DNA of 64,000 nucleotides. It comes from Croceibacterium_B sp963783195 (lineage in GTDB: Bacteria > Pseudomonadota > Alphaproteobacteria > Sphingomonadales > Sphingomonadaceae). The DNA lies in contig CAWAMV010000004.1 of the NCBI GenBank assembly GCA_963783195.1, positions 1,426,001 to 1,490,000 on the forward strand, read 5' to 3'. Below the pieces are notes generated by a model. That model ran no database searches. It was not told the DNA's origin and worked only from the letters and a program-made list of their open reading frames with translations. This document shows positions 42,733 through 53,200 of this stretch, one piece after another (position 1 is the stretch's first letter; the number at the start of each line of letters is the position of its first letter). Made by a program: the position numbers and the translations under genes.

Positions 42733-44115
42733 ATGCGTGAAGTGGCACAGGACTGGACCCCGGAGAGCTGGAAGGCGTGCGAAGCCAAGCACCTGCCCAG
42801 CTATGAGGACGGCGAGGCGCTCGCCCGGACCGAGGGCGTCATGGCCAACTTTCCCCCGCTGGTCTTTGCCGGAGAAGCGCGCGCGCTGAAGGACCAGCTC
42901 GCCGACGTGGCGAAGGGCCACGGTTTCCTGCTGCAGGGCGGCGACTGCGCCGAGAGCTTCGCCGAATTCCACCCGAACAACATTCGCGACACCTTCCGCG
43001 TGCTCCTGCAGATGGCGGTCGTCCTGACCTTCGCCAGCAAGCGTCCGGTGGTGAAGGTCGGCCGCATGGCCGGGCAGTTCACCAAGCCGCGCAGCTCGCC
43101 GACGGAAACGCAGGGCGACGTCACTTTGCCGAGCTACCTCGGGGACAGCGTCAACGGCATCGACTTCGACGAGACCGCCCGGGTCAACGATCCGGAACGG
43201 ATGATCCGCGCCTATTCGCAGAGCGCGGCGACGCTCAATCTGCTGCGCGCCTTCGCCACCGGCGGCTATGCCAACCTGCGCCAGGTGCACCAGTGGACGC
43301 TCGATTTCATGGGCCGCAGCCCCTGGGCCAAGAAGTTTGCCGAGACCGCGGACCGCATCGGCGAGGCGCTCGACTTCATGGAAGCCTGCGGGATCGATCC
43401 CTCGACCGTGCCGCAGCTCAAGAGCACCGACTTCTATACCAGCCACGAGGCCCTGCTGCTGCCCTACGAGCAGGCGCTGACGCGGCAGGATTCGCTCACC
43501 GGCAAGTGGTACGACACCAGCGCACACATGCTCTGGATCGGCGATCGCACGCGGTTCGAGGGCAGCGCCCACGTCGAATACCTGCGCGGGGTCGGCAACC
43601 CGATCGGCATGAAGTGCGGCCCGAGCCTGGAGCCGGACGCGCTGCTCAGGCTGCTCGATACGCTCAATCCGGCACGCGAAGCCGGGCGGATGACGCTGAT
43701 CAGCCGTTTCGGGCACGAGAAGGTCGAGGCGGGCTTGCCCCGGCTCGTCCGAGCGGTGAAGGCCGAAGGCCATCCGGTCCTGTGGAGCTGCGACCCGATG
43801 CACGGCAACGTCGTGAAGGCGGACAGCGGCTACAAGACCCGCCCGTTCGATCGCATCCTGTCGGAGGTGAAGGGCTTCTTCGCCGTTCACCGGGCCGAGG
43901 GCACTCACGCCGGCGGCATCCACATCGAGATGACCGGACAGGACGTGACCGAATGCACCGGCGGTGCCGTGGCGATTACCGACGCCGGGCTGGCCGACCG
44001 CTATCACACGCATTGCGATCCGCGCCTTAACGCCGCGCAGTCGCTCGAACTGGCTTTCCTGCTGGCCGAGATGCTCAACCTCGAGGCGGGCGAGCGCCAG
44101 AAGCGCGCGGCCTAG
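42733..44115 (+). CDS. Class II 3-deoxy-7-phosphoheptulonate synthase
   Basis: A 460-residue plant/Mycobacterium-type DAHP synthase, first step of the shikimate pathway. Key stretches are GFLLQGGDCAESFAEF, VVKVGRMAGQFTKPRS (phosphoenolpyruvate and Arg contacts), PIGMKCGPSLEPD and VLWSCDPMHGN with the metal Cys/His/Glu/Asp set. ATG 42733 (MREVAQDWTPESW) matches the family N-terminus; a GTG at 42706 is an alternative. No other aro genes are adjacent. Confidence 0.95.
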   Translation: MREVAQDWTPESWKACEAKHLPSYEDGEALARTEGVMANFPPLVFAGEARALKDQLADVAKGHGFLLQGGDCAESFAEFHPNNIRDTFRVLLQMAVVLTFASKRPVVKVGRMAGQFTKPRSSPTETQGDVTLPSYLGDSVNGIDFDETARVNDPERMIRAYSQSAATLNLLRAFATGGYANLRQVHQWTLDFMGRSPWAKKFAETADRIGEALDFMEACGIDPSTVPQLKSTDFYTSHEALLLPYEQALTRQDSLTGKWYDTSAHMLWIGDRTRFEGSAHVEYLRGVGNPIGMKCGPSLEPDALLRLLDTLNPAREAGRMTLISRFGHEKVEAGLPRLVRAVKAEGHPVLWSCDPMHGNVVKADSGYKTRPFDRILSEVKGFFAVHRAEGTHAGGIHIEMTGQDVTECTGGAVAITDAGLADRYHTHCDPRLNAAQSLELAFLLAEMLNLEAGERQKRAA

Positions 44116-44235
44116 GCCCAGCGGGCGGCGCGGGCCGCAGCCAGAACATCGAGGAAACTTTTTTCGGCTTCGTGCCTTTCAATTGTCGCGCGCGCCCGCC
44201 AGTATTGGACCGGACAGCGGCGACAGGAGGGTATC

Positions 44236-45471
44236 TTGCCGGAAGCCAGTGTCCGACCAGCGATTTCTGCGGATGGCGCGTTGGCATCCCGGTTTCGCGC
44301 CACCCGCGCCCTGTCCGAAGCACTCGCCGCGCCGCTTTCCGAAGCCGACGCCACGATCCAGTCGATGGAGGACGCGAGCCCCGCAAAGTGGCACCTGGCG
44401 CACACAACCTGGTTCTGGGAAACCTTCCTTCTGCGCGACCGGTTGCCGAAATATCGCCTGTTCGACGAACGCTGGCCGTTCCTGTTCAATTCCTACTACG
44501 AGGCCGAGGGCGAGCGCATCCTGCGCAGCAACCGCGGCCTACTGTCGCGTCCGACCGTGGCGCAGGTGCTCGAATGGCGCCATCACGTGGACGCCGCGAT
44601 GGAGCCGATGCTGAATGATCCCGCTCACGCGGACCTGATCGAACTGGGCATCGCCCACGAACAGCAGCACCAGGAACTGCTGCTGACCGACATCAAGCAT
44701 GGCCTGTCCAAGAACCCGCTGGGCCCGGCGATGTGGGCGGGCGCACCCGCGCCGGCCCGGACCTCGCCCAACGGCTGGCATGAACATCCCGGCGGCATCT
44801 GCATGATCGGCCACGAAGGCGACGGCTTCGCCTTCGACAACGAGGGCCCGCGCCATCGCGTCCTGCTGGAACCGTTCGCCCTTTCGCGGCGGCTCGTCAC
44901 CAATCGCGAGTGGGACGCATTCATGGCCGATGGGGGTTACCGCACGGCGGCTCTCTGGCTGTCCGACGGCTGGGCCTGGGTCCAGCGCTGCGGCATAACG
45001 GCGCCCCTCTACTGGAGGGACGGGGATCAATTCACGCACCAGGGCTGGCAGCCCCGCGATCCTGCGGCGCCGGTCACCCACATCTCCTATTACGAGGCCG
45101 ACGCCTTCGCCTCCTGGGCCGGGCACCGCCTGCCAACGGAATTCGAATGGGAAGCGATCGCGCTGCAGGGGCATGACCCAGCCGCCGGCAACCAGCTCGA
45201 CGAATCCGCCCCGCCGCTGCCGCGGGGCGGCAGCGAGCTGTTCGGCGATTGCTGGCAGTTCACCCGGTCCGGCTACCTGCCTTACCCGCGCTTCAAGCCC
45301 GTCGAGGGCGCAGTCGGCGAATACAACGGCAAGTTCATGGCCGGGCAGTGGGTGCTCAAGGGCGCAAGCTGCGCCACTGTGCGCGGCCATTCGCGTGCCA
45401 GCTACCGCAATTTCTTCTATCCGCAACAGCGCTGGCAGTTCACCGGCCTGCGCCTGGCGAAAGACATCTGA
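44236..45471 (+). CDS. egtB: Ergothioneine biosynthesis sulfoxide synthase EgtB
   Basis: A 411-residue non-heme iron enzyme that forms the C-S bond on hercynine. The DinB-like N-terminal domain carries the iron histidines in KWHLAHT and HEQQHQE (His141, His145); the C-terminal FGE/sulfatase-modifying domain (GLRLAKDI at the end, RGHSRASYRNFF) completes the active site. The start is TTG 44236, five bases after a perfect AGGAGG. No egtA or egtC is adjacent, so the sulfur donor may be cysteine rather than gamma-glutamylcysteine, which is inference. egtD follows with a TGATG overlap. Confidence 0.93.
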   Translation: MPEASVRPAISADGALASRFRATRALSEALAAPLSEADATIQSMEDASPAKWHLAHTTWFWETFLLRDRLPKYRLFDERWPFLFNSYYEAEGERILRSNRGLLSRPTVAQVLEWRHHVDAAMEPMLNDPAHADLIELGIAHEQQHQELLLTDIKHGLSKNPLGPAMWAGAPAPARTSPNGWHEHPGGICMIGHEGDGFAFDNEGPRHRVLLEPFALSRRLVTNREWDAFMADGGYRTAALWLSDGWAWVQRCGITAPLYWRDGDQFTHQGWQPRDPAAPVTHISYYEADAFASWAGHRLPTEFEWEAIALQGHDPAAGNQLDESAPPLPRGGSELFGDCWQFTRSGYLPYPRFKPVEGAVGEYNGKFMAGQWVLKGASCATVRGHSRASYRNFFYPQQRWQFTGLRLAKDI

Positions 45472-46457
45472 TGGCTGCAAAAGAAGGTCTCGCACTGGTC
45501 GAGCTGGACGAGGAGGGCGTCGACAAGGCGTTCCGCTCCGACGTTCTGGCCGGTCTCGCCCAGGCGCAGAAGGCGGTGCCTGCCCGCTGGTTTTACGATG
45601 AAACCGGTTCGCGCCTGTTCGAGGACATCACCCAGCTCCCCGAATATTATCCCACGCGCGCCGAGACCGAGATCCTGATGGACCGCTGCGAGGAATTCCG
45701 CGCGTTGATAGGTCCTGGGCGTGCAGTCGTGGAGTTCGGCTCGGGCAGCTCGGTCAAGACGCCGCTGCTGCTCGGCTGCATCGACCCCGCCGCCTACGTG
45801 CCGCTCGATATCTCGGGTGATTTCCTGCGCGAGTCCGCTCGTGATCTTGCCACCAAGTTTCCCGGCCTTCCGGTCCATCCGGTGGAGGCCGACTTCATGC
45901 GCAAGGTCGAGCTGCCCCCGGCCGTCCGCAGCTTGCCGAAGCTCGGCTTTTTTCCGGGCTCCACCATCGGCAACATGGTTGCGCGCACCGCGGTCGACCT
46001 GCTGCGCTCAATGCGCGAGACACTCGGCGAGGGCTCCAAGCTGCTGATCGGGATGGACCTCATCAAGGATCCCGCGATCCTCGAGGCGGCTTACGATGAC
46101 GGGCAGGGCGTGACGGCAGCCTTCAACCTCAACCTGGCGACACGCATCAACCGCGAGCTCGGCGGAACGATCCCGGTCGACAAGCTGCGCCACGTCGCGC
46201 GCTGGAACGACACGTTCTCGCGGGTCGAGATGCATCTCGAGGCGCTGGAGAATATTTCGTTCGAAGTCTCGGGCAACCGCTTCGAGATGGCGCAAGGCGA
46301 GACGATCCACACGGAGAACAGTCACAAGTTCAGCTTGCGCAGCCAGAACACCCTGCTCCTGGCCGGGGGCTGGACACCGACACACCGCTGGACCGATGCC
46401 GAGGAGCGATTTTCGCTCATCCTCGCCGACTGGACCATCCCGCGCGGCGCGCCGTGA
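45471..46457 (+). CDS. egtD: L-histidine N-alpha-methyltransferase EgtD
   Basis: A 328-residue SAM-dependent enzyme that trimethylates histidine to hercynine. Features are PARWFYDETGSRLFEDITQL, the SAM loop VVEFGSGSSVKT, YVPLDISGDFL and GFFPGSTIGN. ATG 45471 overlaps the egtB stop by one base. With egtB it forms a minimal ergothioneine operon supplying a thiol antioxidant. Confidence 0.95.
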   Translation: MAAKEGLALVELDEEGVDKAFRSDVLAGLAQAQKAVPARWFYDETGSRLFEDITQLPEYYPTRAETEILMDRCEEFRALIGPGRAVVEFGSGSSVKTPLLLGCIDPAAYVPLDISGDFLRESARDLATKFPGLPVHPVEADFMRKVELPPAVRSLPKLGFFPGSTIGNMVARTAVDLLRSMRETLGEGSKLLIGMDLIKDPAILEAAYDDGQGVTAAFNLNLATRINRELGGTIPVDKLRHVARWNDTFSRVEMHLEALENISFEVSGNRFEMAQGETIHTENSHKFSLRSQNTLLLAGGWTPTHRWTDAEERFSLILADWTIPRGAP

Positions 46458-46598
46458 GCGACCTGTCCGGTTTCAACCCCGGACCAATCACGGTCGGCCG
46501 CAAGGTCTCGTGATCGGCGCATCACCCGCCACCGGCCGCCCCTCGGGTCGCGTAACCGGATTATCGCAACCCGAGCGCAGATCCCCTATATAGCGCTC

Positions 46599-47273
46599 AT
46601 GGATCTCTCACTCGTCTTCGACCAGCTCGCCGCGACGATCAAGGCGCTGCCAAGATCGGGCCTGCTGCTCGCGGCGCTGGCGGCGATGGTCATGGGCGTG
46701 CTTGGCTCGATCTTCATGCGGCGGATCCCCGTGCTGGGGCAAAGCCTGCGCGTCGCGAGCACGGTTGGCCTCATGGGCGTGCTCGTCATGGTCGTGCTGC
46801 AAGTCTCGCGGATGGACCCCCGGTTCGAAATGGCGGTGCCGCAGCTCGGCCTGCCGGAGCAGGTCGTCGAGGGGAACGAAACCCGCGTACCCCTGGCCAA
46901 CGACGGGCATTTCTGGCTGCGCGGGGAGATAGACGGAGTGCCGGCCCGGTTCCTGGTCGATACCGGTGCCACGCTGACCGCGGTGTCGCAGGAAACCGCC
47001 GACCGCATCGGTCTCGAGCCGAAGGATGCGGGAATTCCGGTCGTGATGCAGACGGCCAACGGCTCGGTGACCGCGCAGCTTGCGACCATCGGTGAGCTGC
47101 GCTTCGGCAACGTCGCGGCGCGGGGGCTCGACGTGGTGATCGCGCCGGGATTGGGACCGACGAACGTGATCGGGATGAACCTGCTCAGCCGCCTCGCCTC
47201 GTGGCGGGTGGAGAACAACGAGCTGATCCTCGTGCCGCACAATCCACAGGCCCCGCTCGAACCCGCCGATTGA
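46599..47273 (+). CDS. Membrane-anchored retropepsin-like aspartic protease
   Basis: A 224-residue protein of the clan AA family (TIGR02281-like). Two hydrophobic segments at about residues 20-40 and 52-68 anchor it. The catalytic aspartate is in ARFLVDTGATLTAVS; a second conserved strand LDVVIAPGLGPTNVIGMNLLSRL follows. Single-domain members act as homodimers. The 141 bp upstream holds no supported gene. Confidence 0.88.
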   Translation: MDLSLVFDQLAATIKALPRSGLLLAALAAMVMGVLGSIFMRRIPVLGQSLRVASTVGLMGVLVMVVLQVSRMDPRFEMAVPQLGLPEQVVEGNETRVPLANDGHFWLRGEIDGVPARFLVDTGATLTAVSQETADRIGLEPKDAGIPVVMQTANGSVTAQLATIGELRFGNVAARGLDVVIAPGLGPTNVIGMNLLSRLASWRVENNELILVPHNPQAPLEPAD

Positions 47274-47331
47274 CGACAGGGCCGCACACCGCCACTCTCG
47301 CTTTTTGACAGAGTCCAAGGGAGAGGGGCGC

Positions 47332-48702
47332 ATGGCGACGGCAGCGGCCGAGCGACGGTTCGACGTCGCGGCATGGATGGATGCACGCCCGATAACCTGG
47401 CGCGAAATCGCGATGCTGGCGGTCTGCTCGCTGGTGCTCTTCATCGACGGCTTCGACATGTATTTCTTCGGCAAGATCCTGCCGGCGATCGCGACGGGCC
47501 TGAATGCGCGCCCTGACCAGATGGACGTCGTCATTTTCTGGACCTACGTCGGCATGACGATCGGCGCATTCCTCATGCCGCCGGTGGCCGACCGGATCGG
47601 CCGTCGGCCGGTGCTGGCGTTCTGCTCGGCAGGGTTCGGGGTGCTGTCGATCTTCGGCGCCTATGCCGACACCGTCACCCACATGGCGATCATCCGCGGC
47701 ATCTCGGGCATCTTCTTTTCCGCGATGCTGCCCATCGGCCTGGCGCTGTTGTCGGAAATGACGCCCAAGCGCTGGCGGGCTGCCTTCATGGCCATCGCGC
47801 TGGTCTGGTTCTCCGGCGGCAATGCGGCGAGCGGCGTGATCGCGGCCTGGCTGCTCGATCTCTATGGCTGGCAGATCGGCTTCTGGGTCGGCGGTGTGCT
47901 CGGCTTTGCCGCCCTGCCGTTGCTGGCGATGATCCCGGAATCGCTCGCATTCCGCATGGTGCGAAATCGCGAAGACCCGAAGATCCCGGCCACTATCAAG
48001 GCCGTCGGGGCCGCTCAGCCGATCCAGGGCGGCGAAGTCTTCCACATGGGCGACGAGCCGCCGCCGAACGTGGACCTTGGCCCGCTGGCGCTGCTGCAGA
48101 AGAAGTACCTGGCGCAGACCCTGATCCTGTGGGTCACCTGTTTCATCTCGCTCGGCAACATCGCCCTGCTGCAGAACTGGCTGGCGACCTTCATGCAGGA
48201 GATCGGGGGGATCCCGATCCAGGAGTTCGCCATTTCGGCGATGATCTCGTTTGCCGGCGGCGCTACCGGCACGCTCCTGATGGGCTTTCTGATGGACCGC
48301 ACCAATCCCTACTGGCTGATCGCGGCCTTCTACTTCGTCGAGGCGGTTTCGCTCTACACGCTGGGCAGCGTTCCGTTCAGTTCGGGCATCTTTCTCGGCG
48401 CGCTGATCATGTGGAATTTCACCCAGGTCGGCGGGCAGACGGGCCTGAACAACCTGGCTACGCTCAGCTATCCGCCCGAAATGCGTTCGAGCGGGATTGG
48501 CTGGGCCGGGGGCTGGGGCCGCATCTCGGGGATGGTCATGGCGCCGTTCGCCGGCGCGATGGCGCTGAGGATGGCATTGCCGCTCGACACGATCATGGCG
48601 ATGGTCGCGGCGCTGGCCGTGGCCGTCGGCCTCGGCGTGATCGTGCTGGGCTTCGTCGCCCCCGTGCTGCACCCGCGCAAGGGCACCGCCGTTCGGCATT
48701 GA
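47332..48702 (+). CDS. MFS transporter, aromatic acid:H+ symporter (AAHS) type
   Basis: A 456-residue 12-helix major-facilitator permease. The first helix ends in FIDGFDMYFFGKILPAIA (the DGFD motif of the AAHS group) and the loop 2-3 signature is DRIGRRPVLAF. A longer than usual cytoplasmic loop follows helix 6. ATG 47332 is preceded by GGGAGAGG. It converges on the first sulfatase gene and fits import or export of an aromatic product of the adjacent locus. Confidence 0.88.
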   Translation: MATAAAERRFDVAAWMDARPITWREIAMLAVCSLVLFIDGFDMYFFGKILPAIATGLNARPDQMDVVIFWTYVGMTIGAFLMPPVADRIGRRPVLAFCSAGFGVLSIFGAYADTVTHMAIIRGISGIFFSAMLPIGLALLSEMTPKRWRAAFMAIALVWFSGGNAASGVIAAWLLDLYGWQIGFWVGGVLGFAALPLLAMIPESLAFRMVRNREDPKIPATIKAVGAAQPIQGGEVFHMGDEPPPNVDLGPLALLQKKYLAQTLILWVTCFISLGNIALLQNWLATFMQEIGGIPIQEFAISAMISFAGGATGTLLMGFLMDRTNPYWLIAAFYFVEAVSLYTLGSVPFSSGIFLGALIMWNFTQVGGQTGLNNLATLSYPPEMRSSGIGWAGGWGRISGMVMAPFAGAMALRMALPLDTIMAMVAALAVAVGLGVIVLGFVAPVLHPRKGTAVRH

Positions 48703-48759
48703 GCGCCAGGCGGCAGCGACCGGGAACCGCTGTCCGCCGCCCCCTGGCTCTCGCTCAAC

Positions 48760-50193
48760 TCAGTCGTTCACCCCGTAGTGATCGGCGAGCTGGGCGGGGC
48801 CCCAGCCGAAGCTCGAAACGTCCTTGTCATAAGGGATCATCCCCTTGTTCCACGCGTCGAAGGCGCCTTTCAGCTCGGCGAACTTGTCCGGCAGGCGCTT
48901 CTTCAGGTTGGCCCGCTCGCGCGGGTCGGCAATGATGTCGAAGAGGTATTCGTCGCCGTTGATCGACAGGTACTTGTACTGCCCGCGCCGGACCGCTTTC
49001 TGGTCCTTGTTCCAGAAGCGCCAGTAGAGCGTTCGCTCGGCCAGGCGGTAGCCGGTCAGGGCGGGGCGGATGTCGACGCCGTCGGTCGGGTACCTGGGGT
49101 CGGGCGCACCGCCTGCCGCCGCGAGGAAAGTCGGCAGCCAGTCCATCGACATGACCGGGGAATCGTTCTCGCTGCCCGGCGCGACGAGGCCCGGCCAGCG
49201 CACGATCAGCGGGATGCGCATCCCGCCCTCGAGCAGCTCGGTCTTCATGCCGGTGAACGGCCAGTTGTGGCTGTAGCGCTCGCCCCCGTTGTCGCTGGTG
49301 AAGACGACCACGGTGTCGCGGTCCATGCCCAGTTCGTGCAGGCGGGTCAGGATGCGGCCTACGTTCAGGTCCATGCTGGTGACCATGTCGGCATAGGTCT
49401 GCATGTCGCCGCCATCGTAATCGGCGATCGACAGCGCGTCGTTGGTGGTGTTGGCCGCCAGCCGCGCGCTTTCCGCGCGGCCCCTGGCGTTGTTGCCTTC
49501 CCACGGCCAGTGCGCCGCCGTGAAGTGCAGGCTCAGCAGCCAGGGCTTGTCCTTCTCCTTCGCCCGCTCCTCGATGTACTCGATCGAGTGGTTGGCGAGC
49601 AGTTCGGTGTAATAGCCCATCTCGCTGACCTTGACGTCGCCGTCCCACAGATCGTCGATATTGCCGATCCTGTGCGTGAAATAATCCACGCCGCCGCCGC
49701 GATTGCCCCAGAATTCGTCATAACCGCTCTGCAGCGGGCCGTACTTGGGCAGGCTGCCCAGGTGCCACTTGCCGATCAGCGCCGTGTGATAGCCCTGCTT
49801 CTTGAGCAACGAGGGGAGGGTGGGAATGTCCGGCGGCAGGCCCCACGTCGTCCCGCCGAGGGGTTCCTCCAGCCCGGCCCGCAGGCGGTACTGGTAACGC
49901 CCGGTGATGAGCCCCATGCGCGTGGCGCTGCAGACCGCCGAATTGGCGTAACCGTGCGTGAACTTCATCCCCTGCGCGGCGAGACTGTCGATCGCCGGAG
50001 TCTCGTATTCCTGCCGCCCGTAGCAGGACAGGTCGGCCCAGCCGAAATCGTCGGCCATGATGTAGAGAAAGTTGGGCTTGCGACCGGGCGACTGGCCGAG
50101 CACCGGCCCTGCCGCCGCAAGGGCTGCGGTGCCGAGCATCCCACCCACGGCGGTCCGGCGATTGATGCCCTTGCGGGCAGTTGTCTCGGTCAT
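48760..50193 (-). CDS. Tat-exported arylsulfatase-type sulfatase
   Basis: A 477-residue type I sulfatase. A twin-arginine leader (INRRTAVGGMLGTAALAAAG) predicts periplasmic location. The formylglycine motif is CSATR (Cys88) in NSAVCSATRMGLITGRYQYR; other metal and sulfate residues are in MADDFGW and FTSDNGGE. GKWHLGSLPKYGPLQSGYD is typical of arylsulfatase A-like enzymes. It is closely similar to the second sulfatase at 54398-55717. A formylglycine-generating enzyme is required and is not in the window. Confidence 0.93.
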   Translation of the reverse strand: MTETTARKGINRRTAVGGMLGTAALAAAGPVLGQSPGRKPNFLYIMADDFGWADLSCYGRQEYETPAIDSLAAQGMKFTHGYANSAVCSATRMGLITGRYQYRLRAGLEEPLGGTTWGLPPDIPTLPSLLKKQGYHTALIGKWHLGSLPKYGPLQSGYDEFWGNRGGGVDYFTHRIGNIDDLWDGDVKVSEMGYYTELLANHSIEYIEERAKEKDKPWLLSLHFTAAHWPWEGNNARGRAESARLAANTTNDALSIADYDGGDMQTYADMVTSMDLNVGRILTRLHELGMDRDTVVVFTSDNGGERYSHNWPFTGMKTELLEGGMRIPLIVRWPGLVAPGSENDSPVMSMDWLPTFLAAAGGAPDPRYPTDGVDIRPALTGYRLAERTLYWRFWNKDQKAVRRGQYKYLSINGDEYLFDIIADPRERANLKKRLPDKFAELKGAFDAWNKGMIPYDKDVSSFGWGPAQLADHYGVND

Positions 50194-50229
50194 TTGTGCG
50201 TCCCTCCGGGAAATCTGGTCACGAAGTTT

Positions 50230-50258
50230 GGGTCGGCCTCCTTCGCGGCTGCCGACCC
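50230..50258 (-). terminator. Hairpin between the TonB receptor and the sulfatase
   Basis: GGGTCGGC (50230-50237) and GCCGACCC (50251-50258) form an 8 bp perfect stem with a 13-base loop. It lies 31 bp past the receptor stop on the minus strand and 37 bp before the sulfatase start. It could terminate or attenuate read-through, letting the receptor be expressed more strongly than the sulfatase. Confidence 0.5.
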
Positions 50259-50288
50259 TAACCCTTCAATTGATTTGGTCAAACAGGC

Positions 50289-53200
50289 TCACAGCTTGAA
50301 CTTGATGCCGACCGTGTAGCGCCGGCCGAGCACGTCAAAGAGGCCGGCGTTGTATTGTGTGGAGGCCCCCGTGAAGGTCGAATACGTCCCGGTGACGGGC
50401 GGGTCCTTGTCGAACAGATTGGTGATCGAGCCCCAGAATTCGGCTTCCGAACCGCCAACATCGAACTCGTAGCCGAGCCGCATGTCGACGTAGATCACCG
50501 ACGGCACCGAGTTGTCGGTGATTTGTGCCGGGGTGAGCAGGTACGTGCGCTTGCCCTTGCCGATATACCGGCCCTGAATGAAGCCCGAAAACGGCCCGTT
50601 GCGGTAGGTCAGATTGGCGTTGGCCTTGAACTTGGGGAAAATGCCCTGAGCCCCGGTGTCCGGCGCCAGGCCCGTCAGTCCGTCAAACCGCGTCACGCCA
50701 CCGGTGGCGCCGACATCGGAGCGGTCGAGCAGCCAGGTCATGAAGGCGCGGGTGCTCAGGCTTTCGTCGCCGCCAAAGATCCGTGCGCTGGTCCGATAGC
50801 CTATTTCGGCATCGATGCCTTCGACCTTCGACCTCGCGACGTTAACGTACTGGTTGCCGACAAGGATGATTTTACCACCCTGCGTGGAATCGGTAGTTAC
50901 CAGGGCACAGAATTGCGGATCGGCTTCGACGAAACAGCGGCGCGCCACCTCGTTGGTGCCCACGGTAGCGATCGCGTCCTTGATGCCGACCTTATACCAG
51001 TCCACCGATGCGGAAAACCCTGGCAGGAAGCCGGGTCGGAACACCATGCCGGCGGTGTAAGTGTCCGCCGATTCCGGTCTGATCGCCGGGTTTCCGCCCG
51101 AGAAGATCGTCGTCACGTATGTGGTGCCGCCATAGGTCGCGTTCTGGGCAGCGGTCCGCGGGTCGAGGACATTGCCCGTGCCGCCTGTCTTGTCGAACCG
51201 TTCGGACAAATTGCCCGCGCGCACATCGCGTGAATATGTGCCGCGCAAGCGCAGCCATTCGAAAGGCGAGAAGTCGACGCCGCCCTTGTAGGCCCAGATG
51301 GTGCCCGATCCGGAATAGTTGGCCCAACGTCCCGCGAGGTTGACGCTCGCCTCTACGCCGCCGTCCGTCTTGATCAGGGGGATCAGGGTTTCGGCGAAGG
51401 CTTCCTTCACCGTCGCCTTGCCCTGGATGTTGGAGACCTTGGAAAACTGAAACGCCACGGTGTTGTTGCAGTCCGCCGGATTCAGTCCCCGCAGGCCGAG
51501 TGTCGCCGCCACGGCCGCGCTGGGGCATGGGTGATAGGCCCCGTCGAAGTTGGACTGCTGGTTCGCGGTGTCCTGCACCACCTGGTAAATCGATTCCTTG
51601 CGATAGGACGCGCCGAGCGCCAGCGAAATGGGCCCGGCCCAACCCTGGAACAGGTCGCCGGCAGCGGACAGTTCGGCAAAATTCTGCGTGAATGTCGTGA
51701 CGTTCCGCTTCGGGCCGACCGACGTGTAATCGTATGTCTCGCCGGTATTACCGAGGTTCGCGAAGTAGAGCGGGGTCGAGACGTTGATGCCGGGATCGTT
51801 GCCGATCACATAGTCGACGGCCTGCGGCGACGCGTTACCGCGGCCGAACAGGTTGAGCGGCTGACAGCCCGGATAAGCGGCGGCGCCAGCCGCAACCGTC
51901 GACACGCGGCAGACGATGTTGCCATTGGCGTCCTTCACGGCGTCCACGGCGGCAAAGATGCGGTCGATGCGCAGGGTGTTCTGGTCCCAGACGCGCTTCG
52001 ACTTGCCGTATTGGTAGTAACCGTTGAGCTTCCAGGTGCCAAAAATATCGGCTTCGAAGCCCGCCGTGCCCACGTCCTGGGTCACGCGATCTTCGTACCA
52101 GACGTCGCCGATATCCTCGATGCTGCCATCGCGACGCAGGTTGAACGAGGCGATGTTGTTGGCGATCATCGTCTGGCGCAGCGAAGCCGGCAGAAAGGCG
52201 TTGTCCTGAAAGATCGTGATCGCGGTCGGCGACCCATGGATGGAACTGCGCGGGATGTTGTACTGGAACTGCTTGTTCCAGCCGCGCATGTACTGGGCGA
52301 AAACCTTGATGTTGTCGGTCAGGTCGTAGTCGGCATAGGCGAATGCCGAATAGCGCTCGGTATCCGGATACAGCGTGAAGACTTCGCTGGCGATATCGGT
52401 TCCTGCGCCAGAGGACCGGCCGCCGTTCGCGACTGCGCCTTGTGTCACGGCTCCGGGTACCAGCAGTGACAGGTTGCCGTTGCGATCGAACTGGAGGCCG
52501 TTGATCGCGGGGTTGGAGGAAAAGATCACGCCGTCGAATGACGAGGTGATCGACCGAACGTCGGGGTAGTCGGCCCATACTCCGCCCACTTGGACCGCGC
52601 CGGTGTTGTCGTACCAGTCACGGCTGGTGATGTCGTGAATGCCCTTCTGCTTCGCCCAGGAACCCGAGACAAGCAGGTGCCCGCGATCGCCCAGCGCCAT
52701 GCCATAGGCCGCCTTGGCCTCGTGACTGGCCCCGTCGTTGCGGTCGGTGATCCCCGTCTGCAGGTCGACCTGCAGCCCTTCGAAATCGGTATCGAGCAGG
52801 AAATTGACCACGCCGGCCACGGCGTCGGTGCCATAGGCCGCCGAGGCGCCGCCGGTGACTGTCTCGATCCCCTTGATCATGGCTTCCGGAAACAGGTTGA
52901 TGTCGACCCCGCCGAAGGCGCTCGTCGCCGGCACGCGGCGACCGTTGAGGAGCGTCAGCGTGCGATTGGCACCGAGGCCGCGCAGGTTGAGGTTGCCAGT
53001 GCCGCCACGGACGAAGAAATTGGAGTTGTTGGGCGTCTGGTTGCCGTAGAACTGCGGCAGCTGGCTGACTGCGTTGATCAGCGCACCGGGGTCCATCGCC
53101 TCGAGTTCTTCGGCCTGAACGGCAGTGACGGGGACGGGCGAATCCATGCCGCTGGTGACAAGGCGCGATCCGGTGACGATGATCGTCTCCTGTTCGTCCG

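Noticed and set aside
39483..42788. A 1101-codon open frame on the minus strand opposite the M16 peptidase gene
   Set aside because: It mirrors the peptidase codon structure in high-GC DNA; its translation is Arg/Ala/Val-rich without domains, while the plus strand encodes a clear HxxEH peptidase.
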